Assembly (NCBI RefSeq): GCF_013433315.1
Contig: NZ_WXVV01000030.1
Location: 1 to 64,000, forward strand
Origin: Pseudomonas crudilactis
Lineage (GTDB): Bacteria > Pseudomonadota > Gammaproteobacteria > Pseudomonadales > Pseudomonadaceae
Length of the DNA: 64,000 nt
Reading direction: 5' to 3'
Shown here piece by piece: positions 24,053 to 32,914 of the stretch. The first letter of the stretch is position 1. Each line of letters begins with the position of its first letter. Under the pieces are notes generated by a model. That model worked only from the letters and a program-made list of their open reading frames with translations. It was not told the DNA's origin and did not search any database. Both the position numbers and the translations under genes were made by a program.

Positions 24053-26200
24053 ATGATTTACGAAGGTAAAGCCATCACGGTTAAAGCTCTTGAAAGTGGC
24101 ATCGTCGAATTGAAATTCGACCTCAAGGGTGAGTCCGTCAACAAGTTCAACCGTCTAACCCTGAACGAATTGCGTCAGGCCGTAGACGTCATCAAGGCAG
24201 ATGCTTCGATCAAGGGCGTGATCGTCAGCAGTGGCAAGGACGTGTTCATCGTCGGCGCCGACATCACCGAATTTGTCGACAACTTCAAGCTGCCGGATGC
24301 CGAGCTGGTTGCTGGCAATCTCGAAGCCAACAAGATCTTCAGCGATTTCGAAGACCTCAACGTTCCGACCGTCGCGGCCATCAATGGCATCGCGCTGGGC
24401 GGCGGCCTGGAAATGTGCCTGGCAGCTGACTATCGCGTCATGTCCACCAAAGCCAAGATCGGCCTGCCGGAAGTCAAACTGGGCATCTACCCAGGCTTCG
24501 GCGGCACCGTGCGTCTGCCGCGCCTGATCGGTGTCGACAACGCAATCGAGTGGATTGCCGCCGGCAAGGAAAACCGCCCTGAAGACGCTCTGAAAGTCAG
24601 CGCCGTCGACGCCGTGGTTGCTCCTGAAAAGCTGCAGGAAGCCGCCCTTGAACTGATCAAGCGCGCCATCTCCGGCGAGTTCGACTTCAAGGCCAAGCGT
24701 CAGCCGAAACTTGAAAAACTCAAGCTGAACGCCATTGAACAGATGATGGCTTTCGAAACCGCCAAAGGTTTCGTTGCCGGTCAGGCTGGCCCGAATTACC
24801 CGGCGCCGGTTGAAGCGATCAAGACCATCCAGAAAGCTGCGAACTTCGGTCGTGACAAGGCGCTGGAAGTTGAAGCCGCCGGTTTCGTCAAACTGGCCAA
24901 GACCTCTGCCGCGCAGAGCTTGATCGGTCTGTTCCTGAACGATCAGGAGCTGAAGAAAAAGGCCAAGGCCTACGACGAAATCGCCAAAGACGTGAAGCAG
25001 GCCGCTGTACTCGGCGCCGGCATCATGGGTGGCGGTATCGCCTATCAGTCGGCCTCCAAAGGTACGCCGATCCTGATGAAGGACATCAACGAGCACGGTA
25101 TCGAGCAGGGTCTGGCCGAAGCCGCCAAACTGCTGGTTGGCCGCGTTGATAAAGGTCGCATGACCGCTGCGAAAATGGCTGAAGTACTCAACGCCATTCG
25201 GCCAACCCTGTCCTACGGCGACTTCGGTCACGTGGATCTGGTTGTTGAAGCTGTGGTCGAGAACCCTAAGGTCAAGCAAGCCGTGTTGGCTGAAGTCGAA
25301 GCGCAGGTCAAAGAGGACACCATCCTCGCGTCCAACACTTCGACTATTTCCATCAGCCTGCTGGCCAAGGCTCTCAAGCGTCCGGAAAACTTCGTCGGCA
25401 TGCACTTCTTCAACCCGGTGCACATGATGCCGCTGGTGGAAGTGATCCGTGGCGAGAAGTCGAGTGAGCTGGCGGTTGCCACCACCGTTGCCTACGCCAA
25501 GAAAATGGGCAAGAACCCGATCGTCGTCAACGACTGCCCGGGCTTCCTGGTCAACCGCGTCCTGTTCCCGTACTTCGGCGGTTTCGCCAAACTGGTCAGC
25601 GCCGGTGTGGACTTCGTCCGTATCGACAAGGTCATGGAAAAATTCGGCTGGCCGATGGGCCCGGCATACCTGATGGACGTGGTCGGTATCGACACCGGTC
25701 ACCATGGTCGTGACGTAATGGCTGAAGGCTTCCCGGATCGCATGAAGGATGACCGTCGTTCGGCCATCGATGTGCTGTACGAAGCCAAGCGCCTGGGTCA
25801 GAAGAACGGCAAGGGCTTCTACGCCTACGAGGCCGACAAGAAAGGCAAGCAGAAGAAAGTTGCCGATCCGTCGGTACTGGAAGTGCTCAAGCCGATCGTT
25901 TACGAGCAGCGCGAAGTCACTGACGAAGACATCATCAACTGGATGATGATCCCGCTGTGCCTGGAAACCGTGCGTTGCCTGGAAGACGGCATCGTTGAAA
26001 CCGCCGCCGAAGCCGACATGGGTCTGGTCTACGGTATCGGTTTCCCTCCATTCCGTGGCGGTGCGCTGCGCTACATCGATTCGATCGGTGTTGCCGAGTT
26101 CGTTGCCCTGGCTGACCAGTACGCTGATTTGGGCGCGCTGTACCACCCGACCGCGAAACTGCGTGAAATGGCCAAAACCGGCCAACGGTTCTTCGGTTAA
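24053..26200 (+). CDS. fadB: Fatty acid oxidation complex alpha subunit FadB
   Basis: Multifunctional beta-oxidation enzyme: enoyl-CoA hydratase/isomerase in the N-terminal half and L-3-hydroxyacyl-CoA dehydrogenase in the C-terminal half. The length of 715 residues is normal. The hydratase domain shows GGGLEMCLAADYR and GLPEVKLGIYPGFGGTVRLPR with the two catalytic Glu; the dehydrogenase shows AAVLGAGIMGGGIAYQSA near 317 and the catalytic His in FVGMHFFNPVHMMPLVEV. GGAG stands nine bases before ATG 24053; the frame is open to 23900, but that part overlaps the operator and is rejected. It forms an operon with fadA 32 bp downstream and is probably repressed by PsrA. Confidence 0.97.
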   Translation: MIYEGKAITVKALESGIVELKFDLKGESVNKFNRLTLNELRQAVDVIKADASIKGVIVSSGKDVFIVGADITEFVDNFKLPDAELVAGNLEANKIFSDFEDLNVPTVAAINGIALGGGLEMCLAADYRVMSTKAKIGLPEVKLGIYPGFGGTVRLPRLIGVDNAIEWIAAGKENRPEDALKVSAVDAVVAPEKLQEAALELIKRAISGEFDFKAKRQPKLEKLKLNAIEQMMAFETAKGFVAGQAGPNYPAPVEAIKTIQKAANFGRDKALEVEAAGFVKLAKTSAAQSLIGLFLNDQELKKKAKAYDEIAKDVKQAAVLGAGIMGGGIAYQSASKGTPILMKDINEHGIEQGLAEAAKLLVGRVDKGRMTAAKMAEVLNAIRPTLSYGDFGHVDLVVEAVVENPKVKQAVLAEVEAQVKEDTILASNTSTISISLLAKALKRPENFVGMHFFNPVHMMPLVEVIRGEKSSELAVATTVAYAKKMGKNPIVVNDCPGFLVNRVLFPYFGGFAKLVSAGVDFVRIDKVMEKFGWPMGPAYLMDVVGIDTGHHGRDVMAEGFPDRMKDDRRSAIDVLYEAKRLGQKNGKGFYAYEADKKGKQKKVADPSVLEVLKPIVYEQREVTDEDIINWMMIPLCLETVRCLEDGIVETAAEADMGLVYGIGFPPFRGGALRYIDSIGVAEFVALADQYADLGALYHPTAKLREMAKTGQRFFG

Positions 26201-26232
26201 GCGTCCCAACTTTTGAGCGAGAGTGAAATTTT

Positions 26233-27408
26233 ATGAGCTTGAATCCAAGAGACGTCGTGATTGTCGACTTCGGTCGTACTCCGATGGGCCGCTCCAAGGG
26301 CGGCATGCACCGCAACACCCGTGCCGAAGACATGTCGGCGCACCTGATCAGCAAATTGCTGGAACGCAACGCCAAGGTCGATCCTGCCGAAGTCGAGGAC
26401 GTGATCTGGGGCTGCGTCAACCAGACCCTGGAGCAGGGCTGGAACATCGCGCGCATGGCGTCGCTGATGACCCAGATCCCGCACACTTCGGCCGGCCAGA
26501 CCGTCAGCCGTCTGTGTGGCTCGTCGATGAGCGCGCTGCACACCGCTGCGCAAGCGATCATGACCGGCAACGGTGACGTGTTCGTGGTTGGCGGCGTCGA
26601 GCATATGGGCCACGTGAGCATGATGCACGGTGTCGATCCGAACCCGCACATGTCGCTGTACGCGGCGAAAGCCTCGGGCATGATGGGCCTGACCGCGGAA
26701 ATGCTCGGCAAAATGCACGGCATCACTCGCGAGCAGCAAGACGCCTTCGGCGTGCGTTCCCACCAGTTGGCCCACAAGGCCACCGTGGAAGGCAAGTTCA
26801 AAGACGAAATCATCCCGATGCAGGGCTACGACGAGAACGGTTTCCTGAAACTGTTCGACTACGACGAAACCATTCGTCCGGAAACCACCCTGGAAAGTCT
26901 GGCGGCCCTCAAGCCTGCCTTCAATCCAAAGGGCGGCACCGTGACTGCCGGTACTTCGTCGCAGATCACTGATGGTGCTTCGTGCATGATCGTGATGTCG
27001 GCGCAGCGTGCACAGGACCTGGGTATCCAGCCAATGGCGGTTATCCGTTCGATGGCAGTGGCGGGTGTGGATCCGGCGATCATGGGCTATGGTCCAGTTC
27101 CGGCGACACAGAAAGCCCTGAAGCGTGCGGGCCTTGGCATCAACGATATCGACTTCTTCGAGCTCAACGAAGCTTTCGCCGCACAGGCCCTGCCAGTGCT
27201 GAAAGATCTGAAAGTACTCGACAAGATGAACGAGAAGGTTAACCTGCACGGCGGTGCAATCGCCCTGGGTCACCCGTTCGGTTGCTCCGGTGCTCGTATT
27301 TCCGGCACCTTGCTGAACGTGATGAAGCAGAATAGCGGCACCTTCGGGGTGGCCACTATGTGCATTGGTCTCGGCCAAGGCATCTCCACCGTCTTCGAAC
27401 GCGTTTAA
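26233..27408 (+). CDS. fadA: 3-ketoacyl-CoA thiolase FadA (fatty acid oxidation complex beta subunit)
   Basis: Thiolytic cleavage of 3-ketoacyl-CoA to acetyl-CoA and a chain two carbons shorter; partner of FadB in the alpha2-beta2 complex. A 391-residue thiolase. The nucleophilic Cys is in SRLCGSSMSALH (near 95); the second-site motifs are NEAFAAQALP, GGAIALGHPFGCSGAR (His and Cys region) and the C-terminal CIGLGQG with the catalytic Cys. It is second in the fadBA operon, followed by a terminator. Confidence 0.97.
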   Translation: MSLNPRDVVIVDFGRTPMGRSKGGMHRNTRAEDMSAHLISKLLERNAKVDPAEVEDVIWGCVNQTLEQGWNIARMASLMTQIPHTSAGQTVSRLCGSSMSALHTAAQAIMTGNGDVFVVGGVEHMGHVSMMHGVDPNPHMSLYAAKASGMMGLTAEMLGKMHGITREQQDAFGVRSHQLAHKATVEGKFKDEIIPMQGYDENGFLKLFDYDETIRPETTLESLAALKPAFNPKGGTVTAGTSSQITDGASCMIVMSAQRAQDLGIQPMAVIRSMAVAGVDPAIMGYGPVPATQKALKRAGLGINDIDFFELNEAFAAQALPVLKDLKVLDKMNEKVNLHGGAIALGHPFGCSGARISGTLLNVMKQNSGTFGVATMCIGLGQGISTVFERV

Positions 27409-27426
27409 GCGTCTCGTCGATGGAAG

Positions 27427-27450
27427 CCGGGGCCAAGTGCCCCGGTTTTT
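27427..27450 (+). terminator. Terminator of fadBA
   Basis: CCGGGGC-CAAGT-GCCCCGG stem-loop followed by TTTTTGTTTTT, 18 bp past the fadA stop. Confidence 0.92.
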
Positions 27451-27506
27451 GTTTTTGCGGATTTATTTTGTTTTTATTTTGAAAAAATTTGAGTGAGGGC
27501 CAAAGC

Positions 27507-27743
27507 ATGCCGATACAACCTGGGCTCTACCAACATTACAAAGGTCCGCAGTACCGCGTATTCAGTGTTGCGCGGCATTCCGAGACCGAAGAAGAAGTGG
27601 TCTTTTACCAAGCCCTGTATGGCGATTACGGCTTTTGGGTACGCCCTCTGAGCATGTTTCTCGAGTCAGTCGAGGTTGACGGCGAGCAGGTGCCACGCTT
27701 TGCTTTGGTGCAAGCCGAACCGAGCCTTTTTTCCAAGGCATGA
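27507..27743 (+). CDS. DUF1653 small protein
   Basis: A 78-residue single-domain protein of the DUF1653 family: GLYQHYKGPQYRVFSVARHSETEEEVVFYQ and the conserved YGDYGFWVRPLSMFLESVEVDG. No signal peptide. It is found at this spot between fadA and topA in pseudomonads. Function is unknown; the fold is a small beta-barrel in the family. A GAGGG site before 27507 sets the start, six codons inside the open frame. Confidence 0.85.
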   Translation: MPIQPGLYQHYKGPQYRVFSVARHSETEEEVVFYQALYGDYGFWVRPLSMFLESVEVDGEQVPRFALVQAEPSLFSKA

Positions 27744-27857
27744 GGCGAGTGTGCACAGAACCCTGTGCTTGACCTCACCTTGTATCAACTATATATAGCG
27801 GTGCCGCGTCAGGCGCCAACCGCCTTTCACTTCTAGAATTCAGGAATTTTCTGATCC

Positions 27858-30488
27858 ATGGGCAAATCGCTGGTCATTGTGGAATCCCCGGCTAAGGCCA
27901 AGACCATCAACAAGTATCTGGGTAACCAATACGTGGTGAAGTCGAGTATCGGCCATATCCGAGACCTGCCCACCAGCGGTTCGGCTAGCGCCAGCAAAGA
28001 GCCAGCCGCCAAGCGCGGCAAGGCTGCTGCGGGCGAAGGTCCGGTGCTCTCGCCGAAAGAGAAAGCGCGCAAGCAGCTGGTCTCGCGTATGGGTGTCGAT
28101 CCCGATCATGGCTGGAAAGCCAAGTACGAGATCCTTCCGGGTAAAGAGAAGGTCATCGAGGAGCTGCGTCGGCTCGCCAAAGATGCTGACACCATCTATC
28201 TCGCAACCGACTTGGATCGCGAGGGGGAAGCCATTGCCTGGCACCTGCGCGAAGCCATCGGTGGTGATGACAGCCGCTACAAGCGCGTGGTGTTCAACGA
28301 AATTACCAAAAAGGCGATTCAGGAAGCCTTCTCGGAACCGGGCGAGCTGGACATCGATCGTGTCAACGCTCAACAGGCCCGCCGTTTCCTCGACCGCGTT
28401 GTGGGTTACATGGTTTCGCCGCTGCTGTGGGCGAAAATCGCCCGTGGCCTGTCCGCCGGTCGTGTGCAATCGGTTGCCGTGAAGCTGGTGGTTGAGCGTG
28501 AGCGTGAAATCCGTGCGTTCAACCCGGAAGAGTACTGGGAAGTGCATGCCGATCTCGGCACCACCAAAGGCTCGACCGTGCGTTTCGAAGTAGCTCGTGA
28601 GAAAGGCGAAGCGTTCAAGCCGCTCAACGAAGCGCAGGCCATGGCCGCGCTGGAGAAACTCAAGTCTTCCAGCTACAGCATCGTCAAACGCGAAGACAAG
28701 CCGACCAGCAGCAAGCCGTCGGCGCCGTTCATCACGTCCACCTTGCAACAGGCAGCGAGTAACCGCCTGGGCTTCGGCGTGAAGAAAACCATGATGATGG
28801 CCCAGCGTCTGTACGAAGCCGGCTACATCACTTATATGCGTACCGACTCGACCAACCTCTCGGCTGACGCCGTGGCGATGGCACGCACTTACATCGAAGA
28901 CGAATTCGGCAAGAAGTACCTGCCGGAAACGCCAAATGTCTACAGCAGCAAGGAAGGCGCTCAAGAGGCTCACGAAGCGATTCGTCCGTCCGACGCCAAC
29001 ACCATTCCGAGCAAGCTGACGGGCATGGAGCGTGACGCTGAGCGCCTCTACGAGCTGATCTGGCGCCAGTTCCTCGCTTGCCAGATGCTGCCAGCGCAAT
29101 ACCTGTCGACCACCGTCAGCGTAGGTGCTGGTGACTTCGAGCTGCGCGCCAAGGGCCGTATCCTCAAGTTCGACGGCTACACCCGTGTCATGCCACAGAT
29201 TGCCAAGCCGGGCGATGACGACGTGCTGCCTGATATGGCGCAGGGCGACGTGATGAAGCTGATCAAGCTCGATCCGTCGCAGCACTTCACCAAGCCGCCG
29301 GCGCGTTACTCGGAAGCCAGCCTGGTTAAAGAAATGGAAAAACGTGGCATCGGTCGTCCTTCGACTTACGCTGCGATCATTTCGACCATTCAGGATCGTG
29401 GCTACGTGACCCTGCATAACCGTCGTTTCTACTCGGAAAAGATGGGCGACATCGTCACCGAGCGTCTGTCGGAAAGCTTCTCCAATCTCATGGACTACGG
29501 CTTCACCGCCGGCATGGAAGAGAACCTCGATGACGTGGCGCAGGGCGAGCGTGACTGGAAAAGCGTGCTGGACGAGTTCTATGGCGACTTCAAAAAGAAA
29601 CTCGAAGTGGCCGAAAATCCGGACAGCGGCATGCGTGCCAACCAGCCGGTGATGACCGATATTCCGTGCACGACCTGTGGTCGTCCGATGCAGATTCGTA
29701 CTGCGTCGACCGGCGTGTTCCTCGGTTGCTCGGGCTACAGCCTGCCGCCGAAAGAGCGCTGCAAGGCCACCGTCAACCTGGTGCCGGGCGACGAGATTGC
29801 TGCGGACGACGAGGGCGAATCGGAATCGCTGGTGTTGCGTGGCAAGCATCGCTGCCCGATCTGCAGCACGGCGATGGACGCTTACCTGCTCGACGAGAAG
29901 CGCAAGCTGCACATCTGCGGTAACAATCCGGATTGTGCTGGCTACGAAATCGAAGAAGGCAGCTATCGCATCAAGGGCTACGAAGGTCCGAGCCTGGAAT
30001 GCGACAAATGTGGCAGCGAGATGCAGCTCAAGACTGGCCGTTTCGGCAAGTTCTTCGGTTGCACCAATCCTGAGTGCAAGAACACCCGCAAACTGTTGAA
30101 AAGCGGTGATGCAGCGCCGCCGAAGATGGATCCGGTGAAGATGCCTGAGCTGAAATGCGAAAAGGTCAACGACACCTACATCCTCCGTGACGGTGCCTCG
30201 GGTCTGTTCCTGGCCGCCAGTCAGTTCCCGAAAAACCGTGAGACCCGTGCTCCGCTGGTGATCGAGATCCTGCCGCACAAGGATGAGATCGATCCGAAGT
30301 ATCACTTCCTCTGCGACGCGCCGAAGAAGGATCCTGATGGTCTGCCAGCGGTGATCCGCTACAGCCGCAAGACCAAGGAGCAATACGTGCAGACCGAAGT
30401 CGATGGCAAGCCTACCGGTTGGAAGGCGTACTTCGACGGCGGCAAGTGGACGGTTGAAGACAAGCGTACGAAGGCCAAAGCTGAATAA
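27858..30488 (+). CDS. topA: DNA topoisomerase I (type IA)
   Basis: Relaxes negatively supercoiled DNA by transient single-strand cleavage. 876 residues. The Toprim domain opens the protein (GKSLVIVESPAKAKTINKYL; acidic DxDREGE triad in LATDLDREGEAIAWHL). The nucleophilic Tyr is near residue 326 in ITYMRTDSTNLS. Three C-terminal four-cysteine zinc ribbons are visible: CTTCGRPM...CSGYSLPPKERC, CPICSTAM...CGNNPDC and CDKCGSEM...CTNPEC, then a basic tail. It is transcribed alone, with its own terminator. Confidence 0.98.
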   Translation: MGKSLVIVESPAKAKTINKYLGNQYVVKSSIGHIRDLPTSGSASASKEPAAKRGKAAAGEGPVLSPKEKARKQLVSRMGVDPDHGWKAKYEILPGKEKVIEELRRLAKDADTIYLATDLDREGEAIAWHLREAIGGDDSRYKRVVFNEITKKAIQEAFSEPGELDIDRVNAQQARRFLDRVVGYMVSPLLWAKIARGLSAGRVQSVAVKLVVEREREIRAFNPEEYWEVHADLGTTKGSTVRFEVAREKGEAFKPLNEAQAMAALEKLKSSSYSIVKREDKPTSSKPSAPFITSTLQQAASNRLGFGVKKTMMMAQRLYEAGYITYMRTDSTNLSADAVAMARTYIEDEFGKKYLPETPNVYSSKEGAQEAHEAIRPSDANTIPSKLTGMERDAERLYELIWRQFLACQMLPAQYLSTTVSVGAGDFELRAKGRILKFDGYTRVMPQIAKPGDDDVLPDMAQGDVMKLIKLDPSQHFTKPPARYSEASLVKEMEKRGIGRPSTYAAIISTIQDRGYVTLHNRRFYSEKMGDIVTERLSESFSNLMDYGFTAGMEENLDDVAQGERDWKSVLDEFYGDFKKKLEVAENPDSGMRANQPVMTDIPCTTCGRPMQIRTASTGVFLGCSGYSLPPKERCKATVNLVPGDEIAADDEGESESLVLRGKHRCPICSTAMDAYLLDEKRKLHICGNNPDCAGYEIEEGSYRIKGYEGPSLECDKCGSEMQLKTGRFGKFFGCTNPECKNTRKLLKSGDAAPPKMDPVKMPELKCEKVNDTYILRDGASGLFLAASQFPKNRETRAPLVIEILPHKDEIDPKYHFLCDAPKKDPDGLPAVIRYSRKTKEQYVQTEVDGKPTGWKAYFDGGKWTVEDKRTKAKAE

Positions 30489-30505
30489 GCATTAGCCTGA
30501 TACTG

Positions 30506-30545
30506 AAAGGCCGCATGAGAACCCTTGGGTTTTCATGCGGCCTTT
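30506..30545 (+). terminator. Terminator of topA
   Basis: AAAGGCCGCATGA / TCATGCGGCCTTT arms with an inner AACCC-TT-GGGTT helix and TTTTTG tail, 18 bp after topA. Confidence 0.92.
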
Positions 30546-30631
30546 TTGTTTTGTGCTTGCGGTGGGATCGGCTGATCCACGACACTGTCCGGCCTGTGTG
30601 AAGCAATTATTTCGTTGTGGAGAGCGCCGTC

Positions 30632-31156
30632 ATGGCTCACGAACTCTATACCCGTACCAATCAAAAGATCTATTTCGCCGGCCTGTCGCTGGAAGCTCTG
30701 GCTCGCGCTGAAGAAGGCCGGGCGATGAACTCTCTGGCGCTGATTCAGGCCGGTCGTGAATCGGCCTTGTTTCACCTGTACGGCGCCTTGCTGGGGCTTT
30801 GTCATGAGATCGCGGGTTTCTATCGTCTGCCGCAGGCCAATGCGCCGCGGGCCGAGATGCTGCTGACGCGTGAAGTGCTGGAGTCGATCGCAATTCCCGA
30901 ACTGGCCGAAATGGTTGAGTTGGCTGGCAATTCTGAAACCTGGTTGGCAAAACTGCTGGCAGCGCATTCGGCGCTGTTTCAACCGCCACGAGTGCCGCAC
31001 AAGCCGAAGGGTGATGTGACGCAACCGTTGATTCAGGCGATTAATCTGGACGAAGAAGAAGCGCCAGAAGAGTTGAGTCGAGAGGAGCTGGAGAGCTGGC
31101 GGCAGAACTTGAAAGGTCTGGCGATACGTTTCCGCGAAGGCTTGAACGAGTGCTGA
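30632..31156 (+). CDS. Conserved DUF6586-type protein, unknown function
   Basis: A 174-residue cytosolic protein, predicted almost wholly helical: MAHELYTRTNQKIYFAGLSL and then LLTREVLESIAIPELAEMVELAG. The C-terminal part is strongly acidic (NLDEEEAPEELSREELESW). Homologues sit after topA in pseudomonads (PA3010 type). No enzymatic motif is seen. ATG at 30632 follows a GGAG site at 30619; the GTG at the frame's beginning overlaps that site and is rejected. Confidence 0.75.
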   Translation: MAHELYTRTNQKIYFAGLSLEALARAEEGRAMNSLALIQAGRESALFHLYGALLGLCHEIAGFYRLPQANAPRAEMLLTREVLESIAIPELAEMVELAGNSETWLAKLLAAHSALFQPPRVPHKPKGDVTQPLIQAINLDEEEAPEELSREELESWRQNLKGLAIRFREGLNEC

Positions 31157-31262
31157 GGGCGATTGACACGGTGGCAATCTGAAACATGCTGCTGGTCAAG
31201 ATCCCGAGCGAAGCCTGAATGATGTCTATATAATCCCTGCCTTTCGTGGAGAACAGACCTTT

Positions 31263-31496
31263 ATGCCAACGTCCTTTCTAGAAATTGTCGAGTTACCAGA
31301 CGGCCGAATCGAACTGCGCAGGGCTGAGGACGAGGGTTCTCTGGTGACGCTGGATTTCTCCGAGGATGCCAAGGCTTTCCTGCAAGGTCAGCATGTGGAA
31401 ATCGCCAAGGCGATGTTAAGCGTCGGCGTGCAAATGGCCGGTCGCATGGTCGAAGGCGAGTTTGATAAGGAAGAAGGACCGCGGGTTCTTCATTGA
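31263..31496 (+). CDS. Conserved hypothetical protein (PA3009 type)
   Basis: A 77-residue soluble protein beginning MPTSFLEIVELPDGRIELRR, with acidic residues throughout and a C-terminal KEEGPRVLH. No cysteine, membrane helix or known domain. GTGGAG lies before the ATG. It follows the DUF6586 gene by 106 bp and faces sulA tail to tail. Function is unknown. Confidence 0.7.
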   Translation: MPTSFLEIVELPDGRIELRRAEDEGSLVTLDFSEDAKAFLQGQHVEIAKAMLSVGVQMAGRMVEGEFDKEEGPRVLH

Positions 31497-31592
31497 TCCT
31501 GGCGTCTTTTTACTTTTTGACGTTACCGCTTCAGATCGGCTTCTCTGTCCCTGGAGAAGCCCTGCGCTTCACACAGCGCGTATAAGCACCAA

Positions 31593-32066
31593 TCAACCCA
31601 AACGAATATTCAGGCTCTGAGCATCGCCCGTGCGTGCGGCGTTGATCAGTTGTTGCCGTGAATTTGCGTTCAATGGGTTGAGCCAAGTGACTACGGTGTG
31701 ACTGCGACCCAGTTTCAGGGCTTCGCATGCCAGTTGCTGAGCGCTTTGAGCGCCTCTTGGTTGCAGCAGCAGAATACGCTCGCGATTCAAGCCGGCATCC
31801 CGCAGCCATGTCTGGGTCAGGCTCGCAGGAGGCGCTATCAGCGTCAGCCAGCGCGCGTCCTGATCCTCACTGAGTTCGCGAAGGATCGGGGCAAGAAGGT
31901 TCAGACAGTTCCCGGTAGCACCGCGCAGTGACAGCTCGCTGAATACTTCAGGTTCGGCAATCCACGGGCGCTCGACGACCTCTTTGAGGATCGGCGCCAT
32001 CGGTTGTGCCAGAAACGCTTCGAATAAAGGCAGTTGTGTTTGCTGAGGGGTGTGTGGGAACTGCAT
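31593..32066 (-). CDS. sulA: SOS cell-division inhibitor SulA
   Basis: Binds FtsZ and blocks septum formation after DNA damage until repair is done, then is removed by Lon. A 157-residue RecA-like fold protein; LTLIAPPASLTQTWLRDAGLNRERILLLQP is the recognisable core. An AAAGGAGG ribosome site seven bases upstream makes ATG 32066 certain. It begins 10 bp after lexA on the same strand, the lexA-sulA operon known from pseudomonads, so it is driven by the two LexA boxes in front of lexA. Confidence 0.93.
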   Translation of the reverse strand: MQFPHTPQQTQLPLFEAFLAQPMAPILKEVVERPWIAEPEVFSELSLRGATGNCLNLLAPILRELSEDQDARWLTLIAPPASLTQTWLRDAGLNRERILLLQPRGAQSAQQLACEALKLGRSHTVVTWLNPLNANSRQQLINAARTGDAQSLNIRLG

Positions 32067-32076
32067 AAAGCCTCCT

Positions 32077-32685
32077 TTAGCGGCGAATGACGCCGACACT
32101 CAAGCCTTCGATCACCAGTTCCTGATCTTTCAGGTCGACTTCGATAGGGGCGAACTCGGGGTTTTCGGCAATCAGCCAGACCTTGCTGCCTTCACGCTTG
32201 AAGCGTTTGACCGTCACTTCATCGCCGATGCGTGCGACGACAACCTGACCGTTACGCGCTTCGCGGGTGGTGTGCACCGCGAGGAGGTCGCCGTCGAAAA
32301 TGCCGATGTCCTTCATGCTCATGCCTTGCACCCGCAACAGGTAGTCGGCACGAGGTTGAAAGAAGGTTGGATTGATGTTGCAGGATTCCTCGATATGCTG
32401 CTGGGCGAGGATTGGCGCGCCGGCAGCAACCCGGCCAATGATCGGCAGGGTGGAGTCGTCAGCCTTGGCTTCGAAGCCAGGGATGCGAATGCCGCGAGAG
32501 GCGCCGGGAGTCATCTCGATGGCACCCTTGCGAGCCAGTGCCTTGAGATGTTCTTCAGCCGCGTTCGGCGACTTGAAGCCCAGTTCCTGAGCGATTTCCG
32601 CACGGGTTGGCGGGTAGCCGTTGTCTTCGAGGCAGCGTTTGATAAAGGCCAGAATCTCGGCTTGGCGTGGCGTCAGCTTTAGCAT
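32077..32685 (-). CDS. lexA: LexA, SOS-response repressor and autoprotease
   Basis: Represses SOS genes; RecA filaments trigger its self-cleavage. A 202-residue protein with a winged-HTH at 1-65 (TPRQAEILAFIKRCLEDNGY, PTRAEIAQELGFKSPNAAEEHL) and an S24 peptidase domain. The cleavage bond Ala88-Gly89 is in RVAAGAP, and the catalytic dyad is Ser123 (GMSMKD) and Lys160 (EVTVKRF). It is autoregulated by two boxes directly upstream and co-transcribed with sulA, and divergent from psrA. Confidence 0.98.
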   Translation of the reverse strand: MLKLTPRQAEILAFIKRCLEDNGYPPTRAEIAQELGFKSPNAAEEHLKALARKGAIEMTPGASRGIRIPGFEAKADDSTLPIIGRVAAGAPILAQQHIEESCNINPTFFQPRADYLLRVQGMSMKDIGIFDGDLLAVHTTREARNGQVVVARIGDEVTVKRFKREGSKVWLIAENPEFAPIEVDLKDQELVIEGLSVGVIRR

Positions 32686-32695
32686 ATTGATCGCT

Positions 32696-32711
32696 CTGTC
32701 TTTTTATACAG
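32696..32711. promoter_or_regulatory. LexA box 1 (promoter-distal end of leader)
   Basis: CTGTCTTTTTATACAG fits the SOS box CTG-N10-CAG. It lies 10 bp before the lexA ATG, downstream of the predicted transcription start. Confidence 0.9.
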
Positions 32712-32714
32712 TGA

Positions 32715-32730
32715 CTGGGATTATATACAG
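32715..32730. promoter_or_regulatory. LexA box 2 overlapping the lexA -10
   Basis: CTGGGATTATATACAG (CTGTATATAATCCCAG on the transcribed strand) fits CTG-N10-CAG. It covers the minus-strand -10 TATAAT (32725-32720); the -35 TTGCCA is at 32747-32742 with a 16-bp spacer. Confidence 0.9.
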
Positions 32731-32855
32731 TGAAGCGTCCTTGGCAATGCCCGTTTTTTTGCAGGCCGCCAGACGGTCGGCAGCCTTGCTTATTAATGCA
32801 TCGGTCTTGTGTGGTTAAATAGCTGACCGACCATTCCCAAAACGAACCGGCAGGC

Positions 32856-32884
32856 TTGACAAGGCACTGGCTGAAACGTATGTT
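32856..32884 (+). promoter_or_regulatory. Promoter of psrA
   Basis: TTGACA (32856-32861), a 17-bp spacer and TATGTT (32879-32884) make a near-consensus sigma-70 promoter, ending inside the PsrA operator. Confidence 0.75.
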
Positions 32885-32899
32885 TCAAACAAGTGTTTG
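32873..32899 (+). promoter_or_regulatory. PsrA double operator at its own promoter
   Basis: GAAAC-GTAT-GTTTC (32873-32886) and CAAAC-AAGT-GTTTG (32886-32899) are two perfect matches to (G/C)AAAC-N4-GTTT(G/C), sharing one base. They cover the -10 box and the start point, the expected place for autorepression. Confidence 0.88.
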
Positions 32900-32914
32900 T
32901 CAGGCGGAGTAGCC

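Noticed and set aside
24155..26209. 684-residue open frame antisense to fadB
   Set aside because: Same codon-shadow effect; the translation has no recognisable domain and the sense strand is a complete FadB.
27840..30383. 847-residue open frame antisense to topA
   Set aside because: Antisense shadow; composition is biased to His, Arg, Val and Leu with no family motif.
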